A stretch of DNA of 64,000 nucleotides from positions 1-64,000 of the forward strand of contig JAEWPC010000007.1 in assembly GCA_023460795.1 (NCBI GenBank), in the 5' to 3' direction. Shown piece after piece: positions 1 to 7,700 of this stretch. Source of the stretch: Bacillota bacterium. GTDB lineage: Bacteria > Bacillota > Bacilli > Paenibacillales > Paenibacillaceae. The notes under the pieces were generated by a model that saw only the letters and a list, made by a program, of their open reading frames with translations, was not told where the DNA came from and ran no database searches. The position numbers and the translations under genes were made by a program. Position 1 is the first letter of the stretch. Every line of letters begins with the position of its first letter.

Positions 1-167
<167 letters not shown>

Positions 168-258
168 AATGATACGGATGGCCAGGATGTTTCAAACTTT
201 CACCAACGCTTTGTTTCGCATCCAGTTTTCAAGGCGCAAGCCTTGAGTTGATAAGTGT

Positions 259-335
259 GGCGGTGTAGCTCAGCTGGCTAGAGCATTCGGTTCATACCCG
301 GAGGGTCGGGGGTTCGAGTCCCTTCGCCGCTACCA
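259..335 (+). tRNA. tRNA-Met (CAT)
   Basis: A 77-nt cloverleaf with encoded CCA. The acceptor stem GGCGGTG pairs with CGCCGCT, and the anticodon loop reads TTCATAC. The sequence resembles the elongator tRNA-Met of Bacillus rather than the initiator (no GGG/CCC anticodon stem) or tRNA-Ile(CAT). First tRNA after the 23S gene. Confidence 0.95.
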
Positions 336-359
336 TTCCTTCTCAATTCAATATCCCAT

Positions 360-435
360 GGAGGCTTAGCTCAGCTGGGAGAGCATCTGCCTTACAAGCA
401 GAGGGTCGGGGGTTCGATCCCCTCAGCCTCCACCA
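360..435 (+). tRNA. tRNA-Val (TAC)
   Basis: A 76-nt cloverleaf with encoded CCA. The acceptor stem GGAGGCT pairs with AGCCTCC, and the anticodon loop CTTACAA gives anticodon TAC. Second tRNA in the cluster, 24 nt after tRNA-Met. Confidence 0.96.
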
Positions 436-452
436 TCTTCACTTCACAATGC

Positions 453-529
453 GGAGCCGTGGTGTAGTGGCCTAACATGCCTGCCTGTCACGCAGGAGAC
501 CGCGGGTTCGAATCCCGTCGGCTCCGCCA
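453..529 (+). tRNA. tRNA-Asp (GTC)
   Basis: A 77-nt cloverleaf with encoded CCA. The acceptor stem GGAGCCG pairs with CGGCTCC, discriminator G. The anticodon arm CTGCCTGTCACGCAG gives anticodon GTC. Confidence 0.95.
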
Positions 530-558
530 CTTATTTACTCCCTTGACGGGGAAGGTTT

Positions 559-634
559 GGCTCGATAGCTCAGCTGGTAGAGCAGAGGACTGAAAATCCT
601 CGTGTCGGCGGTTCGATTCCGTCTCGAGCCACCA
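559..634 (+). tRNA. tRNA-Phe (GAA)
   Basis: A 76-nt cloverleaf with encoded CCA. The acceptor stem GGCTCGA pairs with TCGAGCC, and the anticodon loop CTGAAAA gives anticodon GAA. Confidence 0.96.
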
Positions 635-687
635 TTTATTTAATCCGATTCATCATTAATGGGTATAATGGTATCGGTTCTTATCGT

Positions 688-772
688 GGAGGCTTAGCGA
701 AGTGGCCAAACGCGGCAGACTGTAAATCTGTTCCCTCCGGGTTCGGTGGTTCAAATCCATCAGCCTCCACCA
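688..772 (+). tRNA. tRNA-Tyr (GTA)
   Basis: An 85-nt class II tRNA with a long variable arm and encoded CCA. The anticodon arm reads CAGACTGTAAATCTG, giving anticodon GTA. The acceptor stem GGAGGCT pairs with AGCCTCC. Confidence 0.96.
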
Positions 773-790
773 GTTTTTACCCCATGATCC

Positions 791-866
791 GAGCCATTAG
801 CTCAGTTGGTAGAGCACCTGACTTTTAATCAGGGTGTCGTAGGTTCGAGTCCTACATGGCTCACCA
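791..866 (+). tRNA. tRNA-Lys (TTT)
   Basis: A 76-nt cloverleaf with encoded CCA. The acceptor stem GAGCCAT pairs with ATGGCTC, and the anticodon loop CTTTTAA gives anticodon TTT. Last tRNA of the cluster, followed 15 nt later by a terminator. Confidence 0.96.
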
Positions 867-880
867 CTCGAACAAACCGA

Positions 881-906
881 ACAGACGTGTAGACGTCTGT
901 TTTTTT
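881..906 (+). terminator. Terminator of the rRNA-tRNA transcript
   Basis: A perfect 8-bp stem, ACAGACGT/ACGTCTGT, with loop GTAG is followed by a run of T. It closes the tRNA cluster before tagO. Confidence 0.9.
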
Positions 907-972
907 GTATGCATTAGCCAAATCAAGGAGACCTTAAGATCATCCCGCCGTGATCGGAGGCCTCTTCTTCCT

Positions 973-1920
973 ATGATGTATCTGTACGCGCTCCTCCTCG
1001 CTTTTGCCGTCGTGCTCGTGCTCGTGCCGTTCGTGCGGCAATTCGCTGTACGCTGCGGCTTCGTAGACCGACCCTCCAAACGTAAAATCCACGATGAACC
1101 CGTGCCTTTGTCCGGGGGCGTCGCCATTTTCATAGGCGTGATTGGCACCTCCCTTATCTTCTTAGAGCACTCCTCCCTATTTCGTACCCTCATGATCGGC
1201 GGGACGGTTCTCGTTCTGATTGGGTTAATCGACGATTACTACAAGTCCCGAAGCCGCGAGTTTCCCGTATGGCCGAGACTGATCGCGTACATCATGGTGT
1301 CCTTGGTGCCCGTCTTTCAGGGGATCATGATTCAGGGCGTCTCCGCTCCTTCGTCCGCGGCCATGATCCTATTCACTCCAACGATAGGCAGCTTCGTCAC
1401 GGTCGTATGGGTGTTTGCTCTCATTAATATGCTGAACTTCATCGACGGCGTCGACGGACTCGCATCCGGAGTATGCGTGATCTCGTCGCTCACTTTGTTC
1501 GCGGCGTCGCTGATCGGGAATCAACCGAGCACCGCGATCGTTGCCGTTGCGCTCGCAGGCTCATGCCTCGCGTTCCTGACGTACAACTTTCATCCCGCGC
1601 GTATTTTTATGGGCGACGCCGGCGCGACGTTCCTTGGGTATACGCTAGCCGTGATCGCAATCGATGGGACGCTAAAGGGAGCGACGATTCTATCGCTGTC
1701 CGTGCCTTTACTGGCATTGGGCGTGCCGATCCTCGATACGGCGATCGTATTCATTCGCAGAATGATTAAAGGACAAGGCTTACATAGAGCAGACAACATG
1801 CATACGCATCACAGCTTAATGAAATGGGGACTCACGCAGGTACAGACGGTGTCGTTCCTCTATTTGATCGCGGCCGTCTTTTCCTTATTATCGATCGTCG
1901 TACTGCTCGCCTTGCGTTAA
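973..1920 (+). CDS. tagO: Undecaprenyl-phosphate GlcNAc-1-phosphate transferase (TagO/WecA family)
   Basis: Membrane enzyme of the MraY/WecA family. By family it moves GlcNAc-1-P from UDP-GlcNAc onto undecaprenyl phosphate to start teichoic acid or other wall-glycan synthesis. The 315-residue protein is strongly hydrophobic, with about ten membrane segments. It shows the family motifs DRPSKRKIH with PLSGG near residue 40, LIDD near 85, NMLNFIDGVDGLASG near 155, FMGDAGATFLG near 215 and a His-rich HTHHSL near 275. The start at 973 is chosen because GGAGG lies at 956-960; ATG 976 is also possible. A longer in-frame extension runs back into tRNA-Lys and is rejected. It stands alone between the tRNA terminator and the PucR-type gene. 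Confidence 0.92.
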   Translation: MMYLYALLLAFAVVLVLVPFVRQFAVRCGFVDRPSKRKIHDEPVPLSGGVAIFIGVIGTSLIFLEHSSLFRTLMIGGTVLVLIGLIDDYYKSRSREFPVWPRLIAYIMVSLVPVFQGIMIQGVSAPSSAAMILFTPTIGSFVTVVWVFALINMLNFIDGVDGLASGVCVISSLTLFAASLIGNQPSTAIVAVALAGSCLAFLTYNFHPARIFMGDAGATFLGYTLAVIAIDGTLKGATILSLSVPLLALGVPILDTAIVFIRRMIKGQGLHRADNMHTHHSLMKWGLTQVQTVSFLYLIAAVFSLLSIVVLLALR

Positions 1921-2006
1921 TAAGTGTCCGGGATCGCCATCCATTTCGCTAAATATGGTACAATGACCGCAGAGATTGCATCCTTACCGAACAAGGGGCA
2001 CGAGCA

Positions 2007-3098
2007 ATGAATAAGACCAGACTGCAGCAACTAGAAGAGCTGCTTGATGCGCCGGTCTTGCCGAAGACGCTGACGGCGGCAGAGTGGGAGCGCGATGGCG
2101 GCAAGCGGAATCCCGAAGTCGGGGATACGCTGCCATTCAAGCAGGGCGTACGCATCATTACCCGCGTGAGCGGGACGGAATTGCAAGTGATAGAGACGTC
2201 CGGCGGCCTGACACCTTTAGAGCAAAAGCTGCTTGGATACGTGTTGCAACACAACAATACGAAGCCATCTTCCTCCTCTTCCGATCTGGAGCGCCAAGCC
2301 AGGCGTCTCGGCGAATGGATTCAGCAATCCGTGACGGCAGGCGAATGGCGGGCGGAAGTGCCGGACCGTATGGAACTTCGCAACCGCTTATTCGACGGCA
2401 TGGTTCCGTTCCTTCTGCTATGCGAGCAATTGGACGACAAAGAACCGAATTACAATGAGCTAGAGAAGACGATTCGAACTTATATATCCGATGAGACGTT
2501 GCTTGTTCCGTTGCGGGAGCACGAATGGCTGATTCTGAGCACGGACCGCGTATTGACGGAAGCGGAAGCGGACGGCGACGAAGTGCTGGGTCACGAAGAA
2601 ACGAAGGAAGTGCTCGCATCTCTCGCCGAAGGCTTGCATCAGCTTGTGACCGGGGAGTGGGGCGGCGAATGCCACATCGCGGTGGGAGAGCCGATCGTTC
2701 CTTCTGAGAACGTCGTTCGCATCGTGGGTACGCTTCGGGAGACGATTTTCCTAGGGCGCAAATTCCACGTCGGCATGCAGGTGCATTTGCCATGGCTTGT
2801 CCATCTGGAGCGGCTGCTAAGCGGAATCCCCGAACAGGTCCGGTCCAGGTTCGTGGAAGAGATGATGGGGAGACCGGACCTCTTCACCGATTCGGAGACG
2901 ATCTCGACGCTCGACGCGTTCTTCTCGTTGGATTGCAACGTGAGCGAAACGGCGAAGAAGCTGTTCATCCACCGCAACACTTTATTGTATCGTTTGGATA
3001 AAATCAAACACGAAGCAGGGCTGGATGTCAGGTCGTTTAATGACGCGGTATTAGTACGCATTCTATTGCTATTGTACAAAGTCACGAAAAGGAAATGA
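2007..3098 (+). CDS. PucR/CdaR-type transcriptional regulator
   Basis: A 363-residue protein whose last ~65 residues hold the PucR-type helix-turn-helix (HTH_30): LDCNVSETAKKLFIHRNTLLYRL near residues 310-335, ending in a leucine-rich helix. This domain is typical of CdaR/PucR regulators, which bind DNA through the C-terminus and sense small molecules with the upstream part. The N-terminal 300 residues show no motif I can name; a middle segment (about 200-290) may be the GGDEF-like fold common in this family. The next gene is the sugar ABC ATPase ugpC, so a role in carbohydrate use is plausible but not shown. Effector and targets are unknown. A TACAAT -10-like hexamer sits at about 1958. Confidence 0.8.
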   Translation: MNKTRLQQLEELLDAPVLPKTLTAAEWERDGGKRNPEVGDTLPFKQGVRIITRVSGTELQVIETSGGLTPLEQKLLGYVLQHNNTKPSSSSSDLERQARRLGEWIQQSVTAGEWRAEVPDRMELRNRLFDGMVPFLLLCEQLDDKEPNYNELEKTIRTYISDETLLVPLREHEWLILSTDRVLTEAEADGDEVLGHEETKEVLASLAEGLHQLVTGEWGGECHIAVGEPIVPSENVVRIVGTLRETIFLGRKFHVGMQVHLPWLVHLERLLSGIPEQVRSRFVEEMMGRPDLFTDSETISTLDAFFSLDCNVSETAKKLFIHRNTLLYRLDKIKHEAGLDVRSFNDAVLVRILLLLYKVTKRK

Positions 3099-3188
3099 AT
3101 TTTTTGTACGCTTTGTGCATAGTCAGTTGGCTTGGGTCTGAGGTAAGATAAACGTGTACCTTCAAACGAAGTTTAGGGGGAAAATATA

Positions 3189-4313
3189 ATGGCAGGCGTA
3201 CGTTTAGAGCATGTGTTCAAAAAATATGCAGGCAGTGACAAAGCTTCCGTAACCGATTTCAATTTGGATATCCAAGACAAAGAATTTCTTGTACTCGTAG
3301 GTCCTTCCGGCTGCGGTAAATCCACGACTTTGCGGATGATCGCCGGTCTTGAAGAAATCTCCGAAGGCAAACTATACATCGGCGACCGCGTCGTCAACGA
3401 CGTAGCTCCGAAAGATCGCGACATCGCGATGGTATTCCAGTCCTACGCTCTTTACCCGCACATGAACGTGTATCAGAACATGGCATTCGGTCTGAAATTG
3501 CGTAAATTCCGCAAAGACGAAATCGACCGCCGCGTTCGCGAAGCAGCACGCACGCTCGAAATCGAGCACTTGCTCGACCGCAAACCGAAAGCATTGTCCG
3601 GTGGTCAACGTCAGCGCGTTGCACTCGGCCGCGCTATCGTCCGCGAACCTCAAGTATTCTTGATGGACGAACCGCTTTCCAACTTGGATGCTAAGCTGCG
3701 TACGCAAATGCGCGCTAACATCTCCAAATTGATGAAGCGTCTCGAGACGACTTGCATCTACGTAACCCATGACCAAACAGAAGCGATGACGATGGGCGAC
3801 CGTATCGTAGTTATGAAAGACGGTTACATCCAACAAGCAGCTACGCCGGACGTTCTGTACAACCACCCGGTTAACCTGTTCGTTGCTGGCTTCATCGGCG
3901 CTCCTGCGATGAACTTCATCAACGGCCAACTCGTTGAAGAAGGCGGATCCGTACGTTTCCGCGCTACGGGCTTCAACCTTGAGATTCCTGAAGGCAAAGC
4001 GAAAGCGCTTCGCGCTAAAGGCTACATCGGCAAAGAGATCATTCTCGGCATTCGTCCGGAAGACCTTCACGATGAGCCTGTGTTCATCGAAGGTTCCCCG
4101 AACAGCATCGTGAACGCTTCGATCGAAGTTAGCGAGAACCTTGGTCACGAGGCGCTCTTGTACCTGACCGGCCTGGGCAAAGACAACGTTATCGCTCGCG
4201 TTGACGGCCGTTCCGCGCTTCGCGAAGGTCAGAACGTTAAGCTTGCTGTCGATATGAACAAAATTCACGTGTTCGATAAAGATACCGAAGAGAACGTATT
4301 CGAACACGAATAA
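3189..4313 (+). CDS. ugpC: Multitask carbohydrate ABC transporter ATP-binding protein (UgpC/MsmX type)
   Basis: Cytoplasmic ATPase of the CUT1 sugar-importer family. The 374 residues contain Walker A GPSGCGKST (38-46), the signature LSGGQRQRVALGRA (about 136-149), Walker B FLMDEPLSNLDAKLR and the H-loop YVTHDQTEAM. The C-terminal third is the regulatory OB-fold (TOBE) region, with GIRPEDLHDEP. No permease or binding-protein genes lie nearby, which fits the MsmX/MsmK/UgpC type that is shared by many sugar importers. GC-rich codons such as CGC, GAC and GCT dominate, as in the glycolytic genes here, suggesting high expression. The ribosome binding site GGGGG lies just before ATG 3189, and a strong terminator follows. 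Confidence 0.93.
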   Translation: MAGVRLEHVFKKYAGSDKASVTDFNLDIQDKEFLVLVGPSGCGKSTTLRMIAGLEEISEGKLYIGDRVVNDVAPKDRDIAMVFQSYALYPHMNVYQNMAFGLKLRKFRKDEIDRRVREAARTLEIEHLLDRKPKALSGGQRQRVALGRAIVREPQVFLMDEPLSNLDAKLRTQMRANISKLMKRLETTCIYVTHDQTEAMTMGDRIVVMKDGYIQQAATPDVLYNHPVNLFVAGFIGAPAMNFINGQLVEEGGSVRFRATGFNLEIPEGKAKALRAKGYIGKEIILGIRPEDLHDEPVFIEGSPNSIVNASIEVSENLGHEALLYLTGLGKDNVIARVDGRSALREGQNVKLAVDMNKIHVFDKDTEENVFEHE

Positions 4314-4334
4314 GAATTTGCCCATATAACCGAG

Positions 4335-4371
4335 AACCGTTCGGCTTTCTAGCCGGGCGGTTTTCTTTTTT
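4335..4371 (+). terminator. Terminator after ugpC
   Basis: A 12-bp stem, AACCGTTCGGCT/AGCCGGGCGGTT with two G-T pairs and loop TTCT, is followed by TTCTTTTTT. Confidence 0.9.
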
Positions 4372-4455
4372 GCGTCCCGCTTGAAACTCTCGTTGCGTTG
4401 TCGGTTTATTTTCGATACGATGGGAAGAGGAATTTTGGAAAAAAGGAGCTGTACG

Positions 4456-5388
4456 ATGGCTAAAAAAGTGAGAGTATCCGAGCTCGTGCAGCAATTTCAC
4501 CTCGAAATCGTCGCGGGTGAAGACGGACTGCGCCGGAAGATCGTTACGGACGACTTGAACCGTCCCGGCCTGGAGATGGCCGGCTACTTCAACTATTACC
4601 CTGGCGAACGGGCTCAAATTCTCGGAAGAACCGAGCTTGCTTTCTTAGAGACGCTGACAACGGAGGAACGCCGCGATCGCATGGAGCGGCTCTGTCACGA
4701 GGAGACGCCGTGCATCATTATTACGCGCGGCCTGGATGCGCCGAACGAGCTCATCGAGATCGCGAACGAACGCCATTGTCCGGTGCTGCGCAGCAGCGTG
4801 GCGACGACGATTCTGCTCAGCCGGATCACGAACTTCCTGGAGAAGAAGCTGGCTCCGTCGGCTACGATCCATGGGGTTCTCGTCGACGTGTACGGCGTCG
4901 GCATGCTAATTACCGGCGGCAGCGGCATCGGCAAAAGCGAGACCGCGCTCGAGCTCGTCAAACGCGGGCACCGGCTGATCGCCGACGATGCGGTGGAAAT
5001 CCGGCAGACTTCGGACAATCAACTGTTCGGAACCGCGCCGGATTTGATTCGTCACCTACTCGAAATTCGCGGACTCGGCATTCTGAACGTCATGACGTTG
5101 TTCGGCGCGGGCGCCGTCCGCAATCAGACGAACATCAGCTTGGTCGTGAAGCTGGAGAATTGGCAGCAGGACAAGCAATACGACCGCTTAGGGCTGGATG
5201 AGGAGACGACCAAGATCATCGAGACCGATGTGCCGCTTCTCACCGTGCCCGTAAGGCCAGGCCGCAACTTGGCCGTCATCTTAGAGGTGGCCGCCATGAA
5301 TTATCGATTGAAGCGAATGGGTTATAACGCCGCACTGCAATTCACGAATAAGCTTACCGAGGCAATCGCCGAGGACGAATTCGAATAA
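4456..5388 (+). CDS. hprK: HPr kinase/phosphorylase
   Basis: Bifunctional enzyme that phosphorylates and dephosphorylates Ser46 of HPr and Crh, the master switch of carbon catabolite control in Firmicutes. The 310-residue protein has the usual length. Walker A GGSGIGKSE lies near 153-160, the HprK signature EIRGLGILNV near 204, and the C-terminal RPGRNLAVILEVAAMN near 270. The start at 4456 is supported by AAAAGGAG at 4441-4448; upstream in-frame codons run toward the ugpC terminator. It heads an hprK-lgt-ppaX-yvoF block with the same order as in Bacillus. Its likely target, the HPr/Crh-like protein, is encoded at 29205. Confidence 0.97.
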   Translation: MAKKVRVSELVQQFHLEIVAGEDGLRRKIVTDDLNRPGLEMAGYFNYYPGERAQILGRTELAFLETLTTEERRDRMERLCHEETPCIIITRGLDAPNELIEIANERHCPVLRSSVATTILLSRITNFLEKKLAPSATIHGVLVDVYGVGMLITGGSGIGKSETALELVKRGHRLIADDAVEIRQTSDNQLFGTAPDLIRHLLEIRGLGILNVMTLFGAGAVRNQTNISLVVKLENWQQDKQYDRLGLDEETTKIIETDVPLLTVPVRPGRNLAVILEVAAMNYRLKRMGYNAALQFTNKLTEAIAEDEFE

Positions 5389-5406
5389 CGGCAACGGAGG
5401 ATGAAT

Positions 5407-6459
5407 ATGTTTCGTTTACTGCTGGATCCGATCGCGTTCGAGCTCGGACCGATAACGGTGCATTGGTATGGGATTATTCTAGGACTTGCGGCGTTGGCCG
5501 CCCTGTTAATTGCTATTCAAGAAGGCAAACGCTTCGGGATTATTCCCGATTTCTTCTTGGATTTGATGCTGTACGGGGTTCCGTCGTCTTTGATCGTTGC
5601 GCGTCTGTACTATGTTCTGTTCAAGTGGGATTATTACTCCGAGCATCCGGGGGAAATCGTCCAAATTTGGAACGGCGGCATCGCCATTTACGGCGCGCTG
5701 ATCGGCGCGTTAATCTGCGGGTACTTCTACATTAGAGCCAAAGGTTATTCCTTCTGGCGGATCGTGGACGTCTGCGCTCCGTCTCTCCTGATCGGACAAG
5801 CGATCGGCCGATGGGGCAACTACGTGAACCAGGAAGCCTACGGCGGAGACGTCGAGGAATCGTTCCTGCGCGACACGCTTCATTTGCCGTCTTTTATCGT
5901 GGATCAGATGAACGTGCAAGGCGTCTATCATCATCCTACGTTCTTTTATGAATCGCTCTGGAGCTTCGTTGGATTAATCATATTGTTCATCATTCGCCGT
6001 CGGAGCTTCCTGCGTGCGGGCGAGCTGTTCTTCGGCTACTTCATCTGGTATTCGATCGGCCGATTCTTCATCGAGCCGCTGCGGACGGACAGCTTGGCGT
6101 TCCAAGGGCCGGATTGGCTCGCGTCGTTGATGAACGGCTTATGGTCGCCGATGAAAGTGCTGTTCGACCAAGGTTATCTGAATCCCGCGGAGGGCAACGT
6201 GCGGGTGTCGCAGCTTCTCGCGCTGCTCATCGTCATCGTCGGTATCGTGTTGATCGTCCTCAGACGTAAGATGGGGTGGGCGAAGGAGCGTTACGTCGAT
6301 CCGATCGTGAGCACGAAGAAGACGGCGGGCGCCTCTCATGAACCATCCGCGCAACAAACAGAACCGAAGGCGGAATCTTCGGATTCCGAGCCGCAGGCGG
6401 AAGAAACGGAGACATCGGAGAATGACGGCAACACGGACAATCGAAGCGGTTCTGTTTGA
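5407..6459 (+). CDS. lgt: Prolipoprotein diacylglyceryl transferase
   Basis: Integral membrane enzyme that moves diacylglycerol from phosphatidylglycerol to the lipobox cysteine of prolipoproteins. Seven or so membrane segments fill residues 1-285. Family motifs include HWYGIILG near the N-terminus, GGIAIYGALIG, and the Lgt signature GRWGNYVNQEAYGG. The GRFFIEPLRTDSL stretch is also typical. ATG 5407 is preferred because GGAGG at 5396-5400 touches the alternative ATG 5401. The last ~60 residues form a polar, Glu/Ser/Thr-rich tail not seen in short Lgt proteins, and its coding end overlaps ppaX by 38 nt. Confidence 0.96.
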   Translation: MFRLLLDPIAFELGPITVHWYGIILGLAALAALLIAIQEGKRFGIIPDFFLDLMLYGVPSSLIVARLYYVLFKWDYYSEHPGEIVQIWNGGIAIYGALIGALICGYFYIRAKGYSFWRIVDVCAPSLLIGQAIGRWGNYVNQEAYGGDVEESFLRDTLHLPSFIVDQMNVQGVYHHPTFFYESLWSFVGLIILFIIRRRSFLRAGELFFGYFIWYSIGRFFIEPLRTDSLAFQGPDWLASLMNGLWSPMKVLFDQGYLNPAEGNVRVSQLLALLIVIVGIVLIVLRRKMGWAKERYVDPIVSTKKTAGASHEPSAQQTEPKAESSDSEPQAEETETSENDGNTDNRSGSV

Positions 6460-7090
6460 TCTTGACGGGACGATCATCGATACGAACGAACTGATCATCG
6501 AATCTTTCCTGCACGCCCTGAAGGGAATCGTGCCGGAGAGCTTCGGAAGAACGCACATTATCCCAAGCATGGGCGAACCTTTGACGAAGCAATTGCAGCA
6601 ATTTTCAGGCAGGCAGGACGTGGAAAACCTGACTCGCCTGTATCGGGAGTACAATCATCTTCGACATGACGAGATGGTTTCGTTGTTCCCAAGAGTCGAT
6701 ATCGTGATGCGAACGTTGCATGAAGCAGGTATCAAGATCGGCATCGTAACGACCAAGATGCGTGCCAGCTCTATCCGCGCTCTCGAGCTGCTTGGCGTCT
6801 ATAAGTATGTAGATACGCTAGTGGGCCTTGACGACGTAGAGCATGCGAAGCCGCACCCGGAGCCTGTGGCGAAAGCAATTGCCGCGCTCGAGGTCGACGC
6901 TTCGGCTGCGTTCATGGTCGGAGATAGCTCGGTCGACATGAAATCCGCGATTGCTGCCGGGGTTGTGCCGGTCGGCGTCGATTGGTCGCTTAAAGGGGCG
7001 GACTTGCTGTACGACTCCGGAGCCGTGCATATGCTGCATGACATGAACGAGCTTCTCACATTATGCGGAATTGAGGGTGGCGGCGATTGA
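6422..7090 (+). CDS. ppaX: Pyrophosphatase PpaX (HAD family)
   Basis: HAD-superfamily hydrolase. In Bacillus, PpaX hydrolyses the pyrophosphate released when HprK dephosphorylates HPr-Ser-P by phosphorolysis. The 222 residues contain the nucleophile motif FDLDGT (12-17), the Thr motif GIVTTK near 100 and the acidic motif MVGDSSVDM near 170. The sequence NELIIESFLHAL matches Bacillus PpaX closely. ATG 6422 is the natural start; an upstream in-frame extension is Arg-rich and lies inside lgt. GGAGA at 6408-6412 is the probable ribosome site. Overlap with lgt and yvoF indicates tight translational coupling. Confidence 0.93.
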   Translation: MTATRTIEAVLFDLDGTIIDTNELIIESFLHALKGIVPESFGRTHIIPSMGEPLTKQLQQFSGRQDVENLTRLYREYNHLRHDEMVSLFPRVDIVMRTLHEAGIKIGIVTTKMRASSIRALELLGVYKYVDTLVGLDDVEHAKPHPEPVAKAIAALEVDASAAFMVGDSSVDMKSAIAAGVVPVGVDWSLKGADLLYDSGAVHMLHDMNELLTLCGIEGGGD

Positions 7091-7584
7091 GGAAGGTGGA
7101 GCGGTATCCGGTTGAAGGGCCGAACGCGCTCTGGCAGGTCTATCGAACGGTATCCCGCTTGAAGGCGGTACGCAACTTCATCTTCATCCAGATCGCGCGT
7201 TATTGTCCGAGCCTGCCGGTGAAAAATTGGATTTATCGGCGAATACTCGGGATGAAGGTCGGTCGGCATACTTCGTTCGCGCTTATGGTGATGGTAGACG
7301 TATTTTTTCCGGAGCGCATATGCATTGGAGACAACTCCATCATCGGTTACAACTCTACGCTGCTTACGCATGAATACTTAATTAAGGAATACCGCCTCGG
7401 AGACATTCAGATTGGCTCGGAGGTCATGATCGGAGCGAACGTAACGATTCTGCCGGGAGTAACGATCGGAGACGGCGCAGTCGTAGCTGCCGGATCGGTC
7501 GTCCACAAAGACGTGGCGCCGGGCGCTTTCGTCGGCGGCAATCCGATCCGAGTGATCGAGCGCACGAAAGACGGAATCGAATAG
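7087..7584 (+). CDS. yvoF: Hexapeptide-repeat acyltransferase (YvoF-like)
   Basis: A 165-residue left-handed beta-helix acyltransferase of the LacA/Maa type. The C-terminal half carries hexapeptide repeats, for example IGDNSIIGYNS, IGSEVMIGANVTILPGVTIGDGAVVAAGSVV and the capping GGNPIRVI. Such enzymes acetylate sugars or other small hydroxyl compounds, but the substrate is unknown. The TTG start overlaps the ppaX stop (ATTGA). Its place after ppaX is conserved in Bacillus. A weak hairpin at about 7600-7622 follows. Confidence 0.85.
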   Translation: MRKVERYPVEGPNALWQVYRTVSRLKAVRNFIFIQIARYCPSLPVKNWIYRRILGMKVGRHTSFALMVMVDVFFPERICIGDNSIIGYNSTLLTHEYLIKEYRLGDIQIGSEVMIGANVTILPGVTIGDGAVVAAGSVVHKDVAPGAFVGGNPIRVIERTKDGIE

Positions 7585-7633
7585 TACTATTTCATGAGGA
7601 GAGCTGCCGCAAGGCGGCTCTTAAATTTTAACA

Positions 7634-7662
7634 TTGAGATTCAACTTCTTACCCATTACAAT
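7634..7662 (+). promoter_or_regulatory. SigA-type promoter of the LtaS-like gene
   Basis: TTGAGA and TACAAT are separated by 17 nt. The -10 element lies 38 nt before the TTG start at 7701. Confidence 0.75.
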
Positions 7663-7700
7663 GGTAGAGGTCAACATGGAATGATAGGAGTGGAAAAAAA

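Noticed and set aside
168..258. 5S rRNA gene in the spacer
   Set aside because: The spacer is only 91 nt and lacks the 5S conserved core; it is the usual rrn spacer motif CATCCAGTTTTCAAGG.
856..972. N-terminal extension of tagO
   Set aside because: It would start inside tRNA-Lys and cross the terminator at 881-906.
7600..7622. Terminator after yvoF
   Set aside because: The stem (GAGCTGCC/GGCGGCTC) is fair, but the T run is interrupted (TTAAATTTT); left as a remark only.
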